A stretch of DNA of 53,318 nucleotides from Candidatus Odyssella thessalonicensis L13 (GCF_000190415.1 NZ_AEWF01000012.1:1-53318); one strand, 5' to 3'; counted from the stretch's first letter, positions 27,020-36,678 are shown. Notes: a model not told the origin generated them from the letters alone. Translations and numbers: made by a program.

Positions 27020-27576
27020 AATTTACCTTTAATCAGCAAACGCTTCAAAATGTTCTTAAGCAACGAGACTTAGTTTTGTGGTCCTGTTTGGGCCTTGTAA
27101 TTATAAACGGATTGCTAGTCTCTAAGATCCTTCATCAAGAAGAGCATTGGGTGATCTTTCCGCAAGAGAATGTGGATCACCGGATTGAACTGACCAGCAG
27201 TAAATATTCTGATGAGTACTTTGTCGACTGGGCCACGGGTGTTCTCAACATTATCTTGTGCGTTAACCCCGGAAGCATTGATTGGAAGATTCAGCAGATT
27301 CTTAAGATTACTACAGAGAGATATGGCACCCTTAAGGAGACCTTACAAGCGGAGGCAAAGCTGATCAAAAAAGACCAAATCAGCACCGTTTTTTATCCTA
27401 AAAAATTCACTGTAAACCAATCACAACAGTCGATCGATGTGACGGGACAGCATATTGCCTATTTTGGCAAAGACCTCAATCCGGTCAGTACAGAAAAAAC
27501 CTATCGGTTGACATGGGTGGCGAGCCGCTATGGCGTCATCCTTCTTAAAGATCTTCAGGAGTTAAAAAATGTATAA
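27016..27576 (+). CDS. traE: TraE, inner-membrane T4SS core protein (VirB5/8 position)
   Basis: The protein has 186 aa from ATG 27016, which overlaps the traL stop; 26995 is an in-frame alternative seven codons earlier. One N-terminal TM helix (DLVLWSCLGLVIINGLLVSK) precedes a periplasmic domain with the VirB8-like fold features of TraE (DEYFVDWATGVLNIILCVNP; SQQSIDVTGQHIAYFG; YRLTWVASRYGVILLKDL). Length matches F TraE (188 aa). It is needed for assembly of the conjugative pilus and channel. Confidence 0.92.
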   Translation: MKFTFNQQTLQNVLKQRDLVLWSCLGLVIINGLLVSKILHQEEHWVIFPQENVDHRIELTSSKYSDEYFVDWATGVLNIILCVNPGSIDWKIQQILKITTERYGTLKETLQAEAKLIKKDQISTVFYPKKFTVNQSQQSIDVTGQHIAYFGKDLNPVSTEKTYRLTWVASRYGVILLKDLQELKNV

Positions 27577-28231
27577 AATCGCTTTATCTGCACTCTGTTT
27601 CTTTAGCCATCAGGCCAGTTTTGCTCAAACCGCCCTTAATCCAGGAGAAGTGCTCAATTTTCAAATTGCTCGGGATGGCATTACTCGGATTTCTCTGCAA
27701 AACGATAGCATTGAGGACATTTATGTTTATCCCAGCGACTATCAAGACAATATTGAGCACCATAAAAGTGGCCATGTCTTTGTCGTCGCTGAGGGCATGG
27801 ACAGCCCCTTGTACGTAACCCTGATTACGAAGAAGGGCATTGCTCAAGATTTGAAGGTGACGGCAACGAAGAAGAAAGCAGAACCGATTGTCATTCGGTG
27901 TGACGATGAAGCCGCTCAAGCTCAAACGGACGTGGAGCAAACCACGACTCTTATTGAGAAGTTTATCCAGGGGATTGTGCCGACGGGCTACTATTTGATT
28001 GAGGCTCCTGAGGCTAGTCGCAGTCGCGGCGCTTTAAGCTGTGTTGTTGACAAAGCCTATCAAAAAGCCCCTTACCGGGTAATGATCTATACCGTCAAAA
28101 ATGAAACGGACGAGCCCATTACCTTGGATAATCGGTTGTTATGGGAGGAGGGGGATTTAGCGATTGCTTTTGATCAACCTGAGCTCCGGCCTCATCATAC
28201 AGCCAAAATGTATGTCATTCAAAAAATCTAG
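27569..28231 (+). CDS. traK: TraK, secretin-like outer-membrane-complex protein
   Basis: The protein has 220 aa and overlaps the traE end by 8 bp. The signal peptide MYKIALSALCFFSHQASFA is followed by a VirB9/secretin-like N-domain (GEVLNFQIARDGITRISLQN, SGHVFVVAEGMDSPLYVTLI) and a C-terminal beta domain (YRVMIYTVKNETDEPITLDN). With TraV and TraB it builds the outer-membrane core complex of the channel. F TraK is 242 aa, so the size is normal. Confidence 0.92.
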   Translation: MYKIALSALCFFSHQASFAQTALNPGEVLNFQIARDGITRISLQNDSIEDIYVYPSDYQDNIEHHKSGHVFVVAEGMDSPLYVTLITKKGIAQDLKVTATKKKAEPIVIRCDDEAAQAQTDVEQTTTLIEKFIQGIVPTGYYLIEAPEASRSRGALSCVVDKAYQKAPYRVMIYTVKNETDEPITLDNRLLWEEGDLAIAFDQPELRPHHTAKMYVIQKI

Positions 28232-28241
28232 GAGGAAATCG

Positions 28242-28562
28242 ATGTTTAAAGTACCTGTTCAGGGTGAAGATAAATCTTATCTTAAATTAGGCTTAGCCGT
28301 GCTTGGCTTTTTAGTCTTAACTCAAGGCTTATGCTACGCCGGTTTTGAAAAAGAAATGGAGACTTATACGAAAACCCTTCTCGGGAATCCTTTCCATTAT
28401 GCCTGTGCAGTATTATTCGGCTATACCTCATTACCGCTTATTAAACAGAATGAATGGGGCGGCGTGTGCGGCCGAGCCGGGCTGTGTATCTTAGCAGATG
28501 TTATTTTAAATCAGATCTTTGGTGGAGAATTGACTAAATGGATTTCCGGGGCTACATCCTAG
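28242..28562 (+). CDS. Candidate F-type pilin (TraA position displaced)
   Basis: The protein has 106 aa from ATG 28242, chosen because AGGAGGA lies 5 nt upstream; a longer frame from 28164 lies inside traK and is unlikely. The N-terminus is a leader with a hydrophobic core (YLKLGLAVLGFLVLTQG) ending CYA at residue 33. The remaining 73 residues have two hydrophobic stretches (FHYACAVLFGYTSLPLI; GLCILADVILNQIFGG) separated by a short polar loop. F pilin has a leader plus a 70-aa mature chain with two membrane helices, so the plan agrees. The gene sits between traK and traB, whereas F traA precedes traL. Sequence identity to TraA is not evident. Confidence 0.6.
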   Translation: MFKVPVQGEDKSYLKLGLAVLGFLVLTQGLCYAGFEKEMETYTKTLLGNPFHYACAVLFGYTSLPLIKQNEWGGVCGRAGLCILADVILNQIFGGELTKWISGATS

Positions 28563-29857
28563 AGTGCTTACAGAAGGTGCAACGGTTGCTAGGAAAGCCG
28601 GAAGACGCTTCTCTAATCTCACCGCAAGCAATTCGGCAAAAACAACTGCTAATGCTGGCCAGCACTGCTTTTGTCGGGGGAGGGCTCGTGTATGCTTTTG
28701 TCTCCTGGCGTTCAGAGTCTAGCGCTGACCTAGAAGCCGTTCAAAAACCGGTGGTGACGACTCCACAAAAACTGGCAACGCCGCTAGAAGCCATTGACCA
28801 ACGTGAGCTCTGGGTTAACCGGGTGGAGAAGAAAGCGCACGATATTTATGAGGAAGCAGAAAAAGTTAGAAAGGAAAACGAACTTTTAGAAAAAAGAGTC
28901 GATGTTTTAGAGGACCTGTGGAAACACCAAAGCCTAGCCGGAGGTAATCTTCAAGAGAAGAGCGAACCAAAAGAAAGCCAAGACCCCATCCGTTATTCCC
29001 AAGACGCAAGTTCTTCTGCGGCAGAAGCCGGTGGACTCGCAGCGAAATCGGAGTATTCCCATGCCACAATGCCGGGGGCGACTAATCCGAGCAATAACCC
29101 GCCGCGCCGGCGAACCGGTGCTAAAATAGCTCGCCTTAGCAAAGTCCACGGGTCTTCGGGGACCCTGAAAACCGTGGATACTTATGTGCCAGCAACCACG
29201 ACCTGCAAAGCGGTGATGACCAGCGGCGTCGTCGTTCAAGCGGGCGCCGAATCTGAGAACAAACCTGAGCCGGTGACCTTACGCCTCGTCGATGATGGCA
29301 CGCTGCCGCGGGGGTTTACCAGCCGGGTTAAGAATGCGGAGATTAATGCCGCCTGCTATGGAAACATTTCGAGCGAGCGGGTGAAATGCCGTTTGGTGAC
29401 AATGACTTGGGTTGAACCCAATGGTGTGATTGTCGAAAAGAATGTTGAAGGCTGGATTTATGGCGAAGATGGCCGCAATGGCCTCAGAGGGACGGTGGTG
29501 GATCGCTCCAGTGAAGTGGCAAGAGAGGCCTATTTTGCAGGTGTCCTTTCTGGGTTTTCTAATTTTTTTAAATTTGAATCAACCTCCAGTGTTTATCCGG
29601 TGAGCCCCTTTGGGGTCACCAATGCCCTTAATGCCCCACAAGCGCTGCAAGGGGCTGCGGCTTCCGGTGCTGGCAATGCCTTAGAAAAACTAGCGGATAC
29701 TTCCATCCGGCGCTTAGAGCAGATGCAACCGGTCATTGTCACCAATGCCGGACGACTGGTGGATGTCCGGTTCAAAACTGGCTTTAGCTTGGATGCTGAA
29801 CCCGACAGCGAGATGAAGGTTATGGGAAAATCCCCTAAAGAAGAAGGAGAGTCTTAA
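28538..29857 (+). CDS. traB: TraB, VirB10-like channel scaffold
   Basis: The protein has 439 aa. The start overlaps the preceding gene by 25 bp, with GGTGGAG upstream. One TM helix (QLLMLASTAFVGGGLVYAFV, ~35-54) is followed by a coiled-coil stretch (VEKKAHDIYEEAEKVRKENE) and a flexible region. The C-terminal VirB10/TrbI domain contains TYVPATTTCKAVMTSGVVVQ, INAACYGNISSERVKCRLVT, GWIYGEDGRNGLRGTVVDR and VSPFGVTNALNAP. It spans both membranes and links ATPases to the outer ring. Length is close to F TraB (475 aa). Confidence 0.95.
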   Translation: MDFRGYILECLQKVQRLLGKPEDASLISPQAIRQKQLLMLASTAFVGGGLVYAFVSWRSESSADLEAVQKPVVTTPQKLATPLEAIDQRELWVNRVEKKAHDIYEEAEKVRKENELLEKRVDVLEDLWKHQSLAGGNLQEKSEPKESQDPIRYSQDASSSAAEAGGLAAKSEYSHATMPGATNPSNNPPRRRTGAKIARLSKVHGSSGTLKTVDTYVPATTTCKAVMTSGVVVQAGAESENKPEPVTLRLVDDGTLPRGFTSRVKNAEINAACYGNISSERVKCRLVTMTWVEPNGVIVEKNVEGWIYGEDGRNGLRGTVVDRSSEVAREAYFAGVLSGFSNFFKFESTSSVYPVSPFGVTNALNAPQALQGAAASGAGNALEKLADTSIRRLEQMQPVIVTNAGRLVDVRFKTGFSLDAEPDSEMKVMGKSPKEEGES

Positions 29858-30112
29858 ATGACGTATCAGAGCTTAATATTGTGTTTAGTGCTAACCGGCT
29901 GTTCCAGTTATTCCAGTAACTTTGATTGCCCTTATGGGGAAGGGGTCGGGTGTGCCTCAGTTTCTAAGGTTAATAAGATGTTGGATCACAATTTGATTGA
30001 GACGGAGGATCGCAGTCTTCCCTCTAAGCCTAAGCAACGGCAAATCCATATTTATTATGGACCTCAAAAAATGGACAAAATTATTACCCTTAAAGACCCG
30101 ATTGAGATCTAA
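29858..30112 (+). CDS. traV: TraV, outer-membrane lipoprotein
   Basis: The protein has 84 aa and starts immediately after the traB stop. The lipobox is LTGC (Cys15), then SSNFDCPYGEGVGCASVSKV, the conserved TraV signature with its two extra cysteines. It anchors TraK in the outer membrane. It is about half the length of F TraV (171 aa); the C-terminal part is missing or condensed, ending QIHIYYGPQKMDKIITLKDP. Confidence 0.88.
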   Translation: MTYQSLILCLVLTGCSSYSSNFDCPYGEGVGCASVSKVNKMLDHNLIETEDRSLPSKPKQRQIHIYYGPQKMDKIITLKDPIEI

Positions 30113-30132
30113 GTGAAAGGACCACCCAACCG

Positions 30133-32682
30133 ATGATTAATCAAATTGAGATTAATAAGTACTTACAGTATATGGCTGACATGCCGCGGTTGCATCAATT
30201 ACTTCCCTATGAAAGCTATGATCCGGTTACAGAGTTGTTTTATAATGAAGAGTCGACCGGGTTTGTGCTGATTAGTCATCCTGTGGTGGGTGCCAGTTTA
30301 GATGATCAAGGGCGCTTGGCGCAATTTTTCAAGCAGGAGCGGAATCTCCCGGAAGGATCGTCCCTGCAATTCTTATTGTTTGCCAGTCCAGCCATTGCTC
30401 CGCATCTCAATTTCTGGCAATTCGCTCGTAAAGGAGAGGTGTTCCAAAAGCTGGCTCAGAGCCGTCGGGGCTTTCTGGAAGCAAAAGCTTATCAGGATGA
30501 AGCAGGGCTATTAATCCGTGATTATCGCCTTCTCATTTCTTATACGGTACCGGGTCACCATAAGGATTTTGACTCTCAACAAAAACTGATGATGATCCGT
30601 GAAGAATTGGAAGCAATTTTATCGCAAGTTGGCATCCAGGCTCTGCGGGTGGATGCTCAGACGCTGATAACGGAAGTGGGCACCCTTCTCAATCTGAAAG
30701 ACTCGACCCACCCTTATTATGCTCAATGGAATGAGTTTGACTCACTTTCAAAGCAGATCATTGATCTCGATAAGAATTTTATTAAGCAGGCGGATGGGGT
30801 TTATCTCAATGATGGGCAAACGGTATGCCGCAGCTACATTCCGCACATCTCCCCTAAATATTGGTCTCTCGGGAGCATGGACCTCTTCTTAGGAAATATC
30901 TTTGAGAAGAAACAACAGATTTCTTGTCCTTTTTTGATTCACTATGGCTTGTTCGTGGAGTACGATCAGGCGGTCTCTAAGAGTAGAGTGCTTGCTAAGC
31001 GTGAGTCTCTGGAAAAATCCTTGGTGGGCGGCATGTCTAAATTTACGCCCAATCTTAAAGATCAATATGAAGAAATTGTTGAGCTTAGCGATCAGGTCAA
31101 TCAAGGAGAACGATTTATTCTCTCGACCCTCAATTTCACTTTGTTCAGCCCTGTAGACGAGATTGCTCGTAACGAGCAAGCTTTAGCAACCATCTGGCAA
31201 AGTAACGGCTGGAGCTTTCAGCCCACCCGCTACGACCATGATGCGCTCCTGCTCTCCTCGCTGCCGATGATGTGGACGCTGGGTGAGAAAAGTTCGGGTT
31301 TAAAAAAGCAAGGCTATGGCTTTGGAACCGCGCTCGCCACTTATAAAAAAGCCAAGCGAACGATTACCAAAGAGTCTCAAAATATGCTCCCTCTGATTGG
31401 GGAGTGGAAGGGACAAAGCACGCCGGGCATGCCGCTCGTGGGGCCGCGTGGACAGTTATTCTTCTGGAATCCCTTTTGTAAACTGTTGTTGCCCGGTGGC
31501 GGCAATGTTCAACTCGATCATGATAGCAATATGTCTTGTGCGGGGCAGCCCGGCTCCGGTAAATCAGTATGCTTAAATGAGATTATGGCGACCATTCTAG
31601 GAGTGGGCGGCCGCGCTTTTGTCCTGGACATGGGGCGCAGTTTTAAAAAGACGTGTCAGTTCCTTGAAGGCCAGCATCTCGAATTCGATATCCGTTACCC
31701 GCAAAGCCTGAACCCGTTTACCAGCATCCCTACCGATGATCCGAAAGATATGGAGGCGATGCTCGGGTGTGTAGTCCCCTTATTTCAAGTGATGGCCGCT
31801 CCCAAACAGGGAACAACAGATCTAGAGAACTCTTATCTTGATCAAGCGGTTCGCTGGTCTTGGGAAAAATATGGTCCCCATAGCTCTGTGGATACGGTGC
31901 GTGAGTATTTGAATAGCCGTGAGGAAATTACGGCTAAGAATTTAGCTCAGGTCCTTTTCCCCTTTTCCTCTCAAGGATCTTATGGTCACTTCTTCAATGG
32001 ACCGGCCACTGTCAATTTGAAAAACCGCCTGGTCGTGATCGAAACGGATGATCTGCGCAATTTTCCAAGTTTAATGGCGGTGATTGTGCAATTACTTATT
32101 ATCCAGATCAATCAAGAGATGGCAAAGGGGGACCGGGTTACCCCATTCGTAATTGTGATTGATGAGGCTTGGATGCTGCTCAGCGGTAAAAGTACTGCCC
32201 AGTTTATCTCTGCGGCCAGCCGCACCTCGCGTAAATACCGTGGCAGCATTATCACCGCCACTCAACAATTAACGGACTACTTTAAAGAAGAAGCACCGGG
32301 CGCCACTGAAGCTTTTAACTGTTCAGCCTGGAAATGCATCCTTAATCAAAAAGATGATGTGATTACGGCGATGAAGCATCATCCGCAGCTGCAAGAATTT
32401 GTCGATACGGAGTATAAAGAAGCGCTGTTAAGATCGATCCGCTCGCGCCCCCCTTATTATTCTGAAATGGTGATCTTTGGGCCGGGCATTAAGGGAGTAG
32501 TCGGGCGGTTGCGTTTAGATGCGTTTAGTCGACTTCTGTTCTCCACCAATCCTGAAGAGTTCCAGATGATTGAATCTTATCTGACGCAGGGGTCAACCAT
32601 CAGTGAGGCGATTGAAATGGTGATGAGTTATCAATCAAAACGACCCTTAGCAAGCGCCCGAGGATATGGATATGCAGCTTAA
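30133..32682 (+). CDS. traC: TraC, conjugation ATPase (VirB4-like)
   Basis: The protein has 849 aa, close to F TraC (875). The N-terminal half carries the TraC_F_IV region (LPYESYDPVTELFYNEESTG). The Walker A motif GQPGSGKS is at 471-478, followed by LDMGRSFKKTCQFLEG. Walker B is FVIVIDEAWML (~671-681) with the downstream RTSRKYRGSIITATQQLTDY sensor region. It powers pilus assembly at the inner membrane. AAAGGA lies 10 nt before the ATG. The gene overlaps traW by 17 bp. Confidence 0.96.
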   Translation: MINQIEINKYLQYMADMPRLHQLLPYESYDPVTELFYNEESTGFVLISHPVVGASLDDQGRLAQFFKQERNLPEGSSLQFLLFASPAIAPHLNFWQFARKGEVFQKLAQSRRGFLEAKAYQDEAGLLIRDYRLLISYTVPGHHKDFDSQQKLMMIREELEAILSQVGIQALRVDAQTLITEVGTLLNLKDSTHPYYAQWNEFDSLSKQIIDLDKNFIKQADGVYLNDGQTVCRSYIPHISPKYWSLGSMDLFLGNIFEKKQQISCPFLIHYGLFVEYDQAVSKSRVLAKRESLEKSLVGGMSKFTPNLKDQYEEIVELSDQVNQGERFILSTLNFTLFSPVDEIARNEQALATIWQSNGWSFQPTRYDHDALLLSSLPMMWTLGEKSSGLKKQGYGFGTALATYKKAKRTITKESQNMLPLIGEWKGQSTPGMPLVGPRGQLFFWNPFCKLLLPGGGNVQLDHDSNMSCAGQPGSGKSVCLNEIMATILGVGGRAFVLDMGRSFKKTCQFLEGQHLEFDIRYPQSLNPFTSIPTDDPKDMEAMLGCVVPLFQVMAAPKQGTTDLENSYLDQAVRWSWEKYGPHSSVDTVREYLNSREEITAKNLAQVLFPFSSQGSYGHFFNGPATVNLKNRLVVIETDDLRNFPSLMAVIVQLLIIQINQEMAKGDRVTPFVIVIDEAWMLLSGKSTAQFISAASRTSRKYRGSIITATQQLTDYFKEEAPGATEAFNCSAWKCILNQKDDVITAMKHHPQLQEFVDTEYKEALLRSIRSRPPYYSEMVIFGPGIKGVVGRLRLDAFSRLLFSTNPEEFQMIESYLTQGSTISEAIEMVMSYQSKRPLASARGYGYAA

Positions 32683-33292
32683 CCATTTGCTCATCGGGTG
32701 CTTAAGTATAGTTCTTACGAGCGTTGCTAAGGATCTGGGCATTATTTCGACCGTCTTAGAGATCAAAGAGCGGAGTCTCTTGGAAGTCATTCAAGAAAGG
32801 CTGTCGACGCTCCAGCAAGACGGCTCTTTGCACCAGCATCAACAGGAGATCCAGAAGCGAGCAGTTGCTTCAATCGAGCGACCCCAAGCAGTCCCCGGTC
32901 TAGGGCAAGTGACGACCCCCTATGTTAAGCGGTATGACCCATCCATTACCGTTCAGGAAGACCTTAAAGACCATAAAGGGCGGATTTTTGCACGAAAAGG
33001 AGAGACTTATAATCCTCTCAAAGACACCCCGTTTGGGCAGCCGTTACTGTTCATTGATGGCGATGATGAGCGTCAAATTGGCCTGGCTTTAACGCATCCC
33101 GGCAAGACGGTTCTGGTAAAAGGGGCACCCTTAAAATTGGCGCGACAGTACCAGAAACCCTTCTATTTTGACCAAGGTGGGCGCCTAGTTCATAAGCTGG
33201 GAATCACCGAAGTACCCGCTCGGGTCAGCCAGAAAGACCAAGAATTAGTGATCGAATTTATTGGGTTAGGCAATAAGGAAGCTTCTCAATGA
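32666..33292 (+). CDS. traW: TraW, pilus assembly protein
   Basis: The protein has 208 aa (F TraW 210) with an N-terminal export signal. Recognisable TraW features are VIQERLSTLQQ, VTTPYVKRYDPSITVQEDLK, the FARKGETYNPL turn and LLFIDGDDERQIGLAL. It is a periplasmic protein that works with TrbC and TraU in pilus assembly. Its stop overlaps the traU start by 4 bp. Confidence 0.93.
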   Translation: MDMQLNHLLIGCLSIVLTSVAKDLGIISTVLEIKERSLLEVIQERLSTLQQDGSLHQHQQEIQKRAVASIERPQAVPGLGQVTTPYVKRYDPSITVQEDLKDHKGRIFARKGETYNPLKDTPFGQPLLFIDGDDERQIGLALTHPGKTVLVKGAPLKLARQYQKPFYFDQGGRLVHKLGITEVPARVSQKDQELVIEFIGLGNKEASQ

Positions 33293-34302
33293 TTTATGGA
33301 ACTCTCGTGCCTCTGTTAAAAAGAATAAGTTGGAGCCTGGTGATCAGTTTGGGGCTCTCCGTCTCATTGCAGGCCAAATGTGTGGGCCGGTTTCTGAATC
33401 CGGTTACCGACATCTGTTGGAAATGTATCTTTCCCCTTACGGTTGGCGGGGTCGAAATCATTAAGGGCAAGCCCAGTCCGAAAGGTCCAAAACGACCCAT
33501 CTGTTACTGTCAAAGCAAAGTTGTCCGAACCCAAGTGCCGGGTATTCCGATTGGCTTTTGGGAACCGGTGCGGTTGGTCGATGTGACGCGTACCCCTTAC
33601 TGTCTCGTTAATATGGGCGGCAAGCAAATCGCCGATACCGGGGTGGTCGGACGTGGCGATGTGGCGGAGGACGCGGATGATGGGACCCATCATAGTTTTT
33701 ACCATGTGCATTGGTATGTCTATCCGATCATTTATTGGCTGGAAGTCCTGACCGATTTTATTTGCCTTGATAACTTGGCGATTGATCTCGCCTATTTAAC
33801 CGAATTAGACCCCTTATGGAATGATGATGAAAAGTCGATCATTTTAAACCCTGAAGCTAGCCTGTTTGGCAATCTAGCCGCGCAAACGGCCTGTGTCGCG
33901 GATTGTGTGGCAGCAACCGCTAAGATTCCGCTGGATGCTTTATTCTGGTGCAATGGCTGCCAGGGTAGCCTGTATCCGTTCACCGGTACCATTACCGAGC
34001 ATATGGGCGGCGTCCAAGCCAGTCTGTTGATTACCGGACGGTTTATGGCCAAGTTGCATCGCGAAGGCTTACTGTGGGGGACCTTAGGGATCCGGGGACT
34101 GTGTGAAAAGTATCCCATGCCAATTATTAAAAAAAGCCAATACCGCCTTCAGATGATTTATCCCATTGCGACCAGCCGAGACTGTTATCCTTTTGGCCAT
34201 TCTGAAGCGCTATGGCAAGCCGACAGAGAATTTCCTTACAAGGGCTCTGATTTTGGTTATCTGATTTGGCGCAAACGCGATTGCTGCCTGCGGCCCATTT
34301 AA
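33289..34302 (+). CDS. traU: TraU, DNA-transfer/pilus assembly protein
   Basis: The protein has 337 aa (F TraU 330). The signal peptide SWSLVISLGLSVSLQA is followed by the hallmark KCVGRFLNPVTDICWKCIFP with its cysteine pairs. GFWEPVRLVDVTRTPYCLVN, LACLTDLDPLWND-like YLTELDPLWNDDEKSIILNP, and C-terminal RDCYPFGHSEALW also match the family. It is periplasmic and needed for efficient DNA transfer. The many Cys presumably form disulfides aided by TraF. Confidence 0.96.
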   Translation: MIYGTLVPLLKRISWSLVISLGLSVSLQAKCVGRFLNPVTDICWKCIFPLTVGGVEIIKGKPSPKGPKRPICYCQSKVVRTQVPGIPIGFWEPVRLVDVTRTPYCLVNMGGKQIADTGVVGRGDVAEDADDGTHHSFYHVHWYVYPIIYWLEVLTDFICLDNLAIDLAYLTELDPLWNDDEKSIILNPEASLFGNLAAQTACVADCVAATAKIPLDALFWCNGCQGSLYPFTGTITEHMGGVQASLLITGRFMAKLHREGLLWGTLGIRGLCEKYPMPIIKKSQYRLQMIYPIATSRDCYPFGHSEALWQADREFPYKGSDFGYLIWRKRDCCLRPI

Positions 34303-34312
34303 GGAACTAACT

Positions 34313-34912
34313 ATGAAAAAACTTCTCTTCCCTCTTTTAATCTTAAGTGCTTCCGCGACACCAACTCTCGACCAGAGCGTAAAGGCTTTAATTGCTCAAG
34401 CAGAAGAAGACCTGAAAAAAGCAGAAATGATGTATCGTCTCAAAAAGGAGACCATAGAGCTTTATTTAGAGAATCAAATTGAGAAGAAAGTAAAGCCTGA
34501 AAAAGCTTGCTTCTCGTCGCTGAGCTCCTCAAAAGCCGAGCGGGGTGATCCATCAGCGGGTCAGCTCCTGATCTTTGTTTCTTCAAGCTTATCGGCTGCG
34601 TCTTTGAAACGTTTAGCTGCAGATGCGGCCAAGATCGGAGCGCAGCTAATCTTTCGCGGGCTGATTAATGATTCTTTTAAAGACACCCACCTTTATTTTG
34701 CCGAGCTGGGTATCCAAGCTCAAATTGACCCCCTTAAGTTCGAGGAGCATCAAGTTCAGATGGTCCCCACCTTTATCTTGACCACGTCTCAAGCTGCCGA
34801 TCGTTTGCAAGGGCACGTGTCAGTGGCGGAAGCCTTAACCCAGTTTAAAGATCTCGGTGAGTTGCGAACTTTAGCTGCCCAGTTCTTAAAAGAGTTAGGA
34901 GATCAATTTTGA
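34313..34912 (+). CDS. trbC: TrbC, pilin assembly protein
   Basis: The protein has 199 aa (F TrbC 212), with a signal peptide at the start. The core LLIFVSSSLSAASLKRLAAD, GAQLIFRGLINDSFKDT, and VQMVPTFILTT is the thioredoxin-fold TrbC_Ftype domain. It is periplasmic and interacts with TraW. AAGGAACTAACT precedes the ATG. The stop overlaps the traN start. Confidence 0.94.
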   Translation: MKKLLFPLLILSASATPTLDQSVKALIAQAEEDLKKAEMMYRLKKETIELYLENQIEKKVKPEKACFSSLSSSKAERGDPSAGQLLIFVSSSLSAASLKRLAADAAKIGAQLIFRGLINDSFKDTHLYFAELGIQAQIDPLKFEEHQVQMVPTFILTTSQAADRLQGHVSVAEALTQFKDLGELRTLAAQFLKELGDQF

Positions 34913-36678
34913 CCCTTAAACTATCGCTCATTTTATCTTTGTTGACCTCAAGTTCTTCTTATGCAGAGGGGCCAGATTTTGCTGAGGCGGCCACGTCTTT
35001 TGCCGCAACGATCCAAAATTATGTTCCGAGCTCAACCGACGGAATCCCCGGCTATGTGGGGCCTAATGTGCCTGAAGCCCAATATAATGAAAAAACGATG
35101 GAGTCGGCAAAATACCAAGCAGCAGCTCAAAGTCCAGCGTATCAAATGATCCGCGACTCTATTGATCAACGGCCGCCTTATGACGTGGACGTCATTAATG
35201 ATCCGATTTTTAAACAGGCCAATGAAATCCTCTCGAAAGCGGAGGATAAAGACGCCTCCCAAAGTCAGTCTGAGCCGATGAAAACGACGATTCATAAATG
35301 TAGTCGAGGCCGCAGCCGCTATGAAGCACAATGTAGACGGCTGCGGGTGCCGCAACAGATCGACACGCGGCAAGAAGAGAAAACCATCACCGTTAATCTC
35401 AGCGGTCTTGCGGTGTACAAAAGCGGCCACATGCGCTCGCTGGTCAGCGGTCAGGCGCGTTCTCAGCTCTCACCGGCTCATCCTAAGGTCATTGCTGCCT
35501 TCAAGGCTGTTTTTAACGGCGTGGATGGGATGTCCGGTCAAAAGATTGATCTCAATTTAGACGCCATTACGTCGGTTACTTTTAAGCGCGCTCATGGTGG
35601 CCACATTCACTATTTTTATGAAAAGTCGCGCCGCTCGAGCAGTGAGTTGATAGGAGAGCGGTATATGGAATTCCAAGTCATCACCAAAGTGGAGGTCCCC
35701 GTATTTAAGCTGGTTTGGCAAGAGGATTGTAAAACTCTTGAAAGTTTAATTGATCAAGGCGAGTGCGAATTGGTGAGCACGCGCTGTCTGAATGGCCCAG
35801 CCACTCGAGTGATTGACGGGGTTCCCGTGAGTTCTGAGTGCTGGGAAGAAGAGCTGATCTATCGTTGTCACGGCAAATCAGAGAACACCTGTACATCTCT
35901 TCTCGAAAAAGGCTGTGTTCAAGTGAGCTCAATTTGCAAAACCCAGGAGGGAGACCAATGCCTTGAGTGGGAACAGACCTATGAGTGTTATGAGGGCAAG
36001 CTCGGGCGTCTCAACTTCCAGTTACCCAAGGATAAGCCGTTCTGCTTGGATGGCGATTGTGTGAATCAATCTTGGGCACCTAATCAGGATATGGCCGACT
36101 CCTTATCCAAGCTCGCCATTTTTAGAGATATGCATAAAACTATGGACCCCAATACCCAGAAGATCTTTAAAGGAGACGCCTATCAGTGTTCTCGCAAGCC
36201 AGCCAGTTATAAAAATTGCTGTGTCCAAAAAGGCTGGGGCATGAAAATCGGTTTAGCCCAGTGTAGTGAAACAGAGAAGAAGCTGGCGGAACAACGTCAA
36301 GCTAATAAATGCATTGCTGTGGGCACCTATTGCGCCAGAAAGGAATTCGGTCTCTGTACGGAGAAAAGAACCAGCTTTTGCTGTTATCCGACCAAGCTAG
36401 CTCGTATTATTCAGCAGCAAGGCCGGGTGCAACTGGGACTGAGCTTTGGCTCGCCCCGTTGCCCAACCTGTGATCAGTTAACGCTGTCTGACTTTATGCG
36501 CATTGATTTCAGTAAGATCAATTTTTCGGAGCTTTTTGAGGACATTCTCAACAAAACCAATCTGCCCAACCCACAACCGGTGGCCCAAGGCATCCAGCGC
36601 TCTCTTCAAGATGGATCTCGCCTGGTGACGGATAAGCACAAGCAAATAACGCAAGGACGCGCCAATGACAGTTTTTAG
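34909..36678 (+). CDS. traN: TraN, mating-pair stabilisation outer-membrane protein
   Basis: The protein has 589 aa (F TraN 602), probably starting with TTG at 34909, overlapping the trbC stop, with GGAG upstream. It has a signal peptide (LSLILSLLTSSSSYA) and an extreme Cys content through the middle and C-terminus (CEEEL-type ECWEEELIYRCHG, CLEWEQTYECYEG, YKNCCVQKGWGMKIG, FGLCTEKRTSFCCYPTKLAR). The QGRVQLGLSFGSPRCPTCDQ end motif is typical of TraN. It contacts the recipient cell surface during mating. The recipient-binding variable region would set host range. Confidence 0.94.
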   Translation: MTLKLSLILSLLTSSSSYAEGPDFAEAATSFAATIQNYVPSSTDGIPGYVGPNVPEAQYNEKTMESAKYQAAAQSPAYQMIRDSIDQRPPYDVDVINDPIFKQANEILSKAEDKDASQSQSEPMKTTIHKCSRGRSRYEAQCRRLRVPQQIDTRQEEKTITVNLSGLAVYKSGHMRSLVSGQARSQLSPAHPKVIAAFKAVFNGVDGMSGQKIDLNLDAITSVTFKRAHGGHIHYFYEKSRRSSSELIGERYMEFQVITKVEVPVFKLVWQEDCKTLESLIDQGECELVSTRCLNGPATRVIDGVPVSSECWEEELIYRCHGKSENTCTSLLEKGCVQVSSICKTQEGDQCLEWEQTYECYEGKLGRLNFQLPKDKPFCLDGDCVNQSWAPNQDMADSLSKLAIFRDMHKTMDPNTQKIFKGDAYQCSRKPASYKNCCVQKGWGMKIGLAQCSETEKKLAEQRQANKCIAVGTYCARKEFGLCTEKRTSFCCYPTKLARIIQQQGRVQLGLSFGSPRCPTCDQLTLSDFMRIDFSKINFSELFEDILNKTNLPNPQPVAQGIQRSLQDGSRLVTDKHKQITQGRANDSF

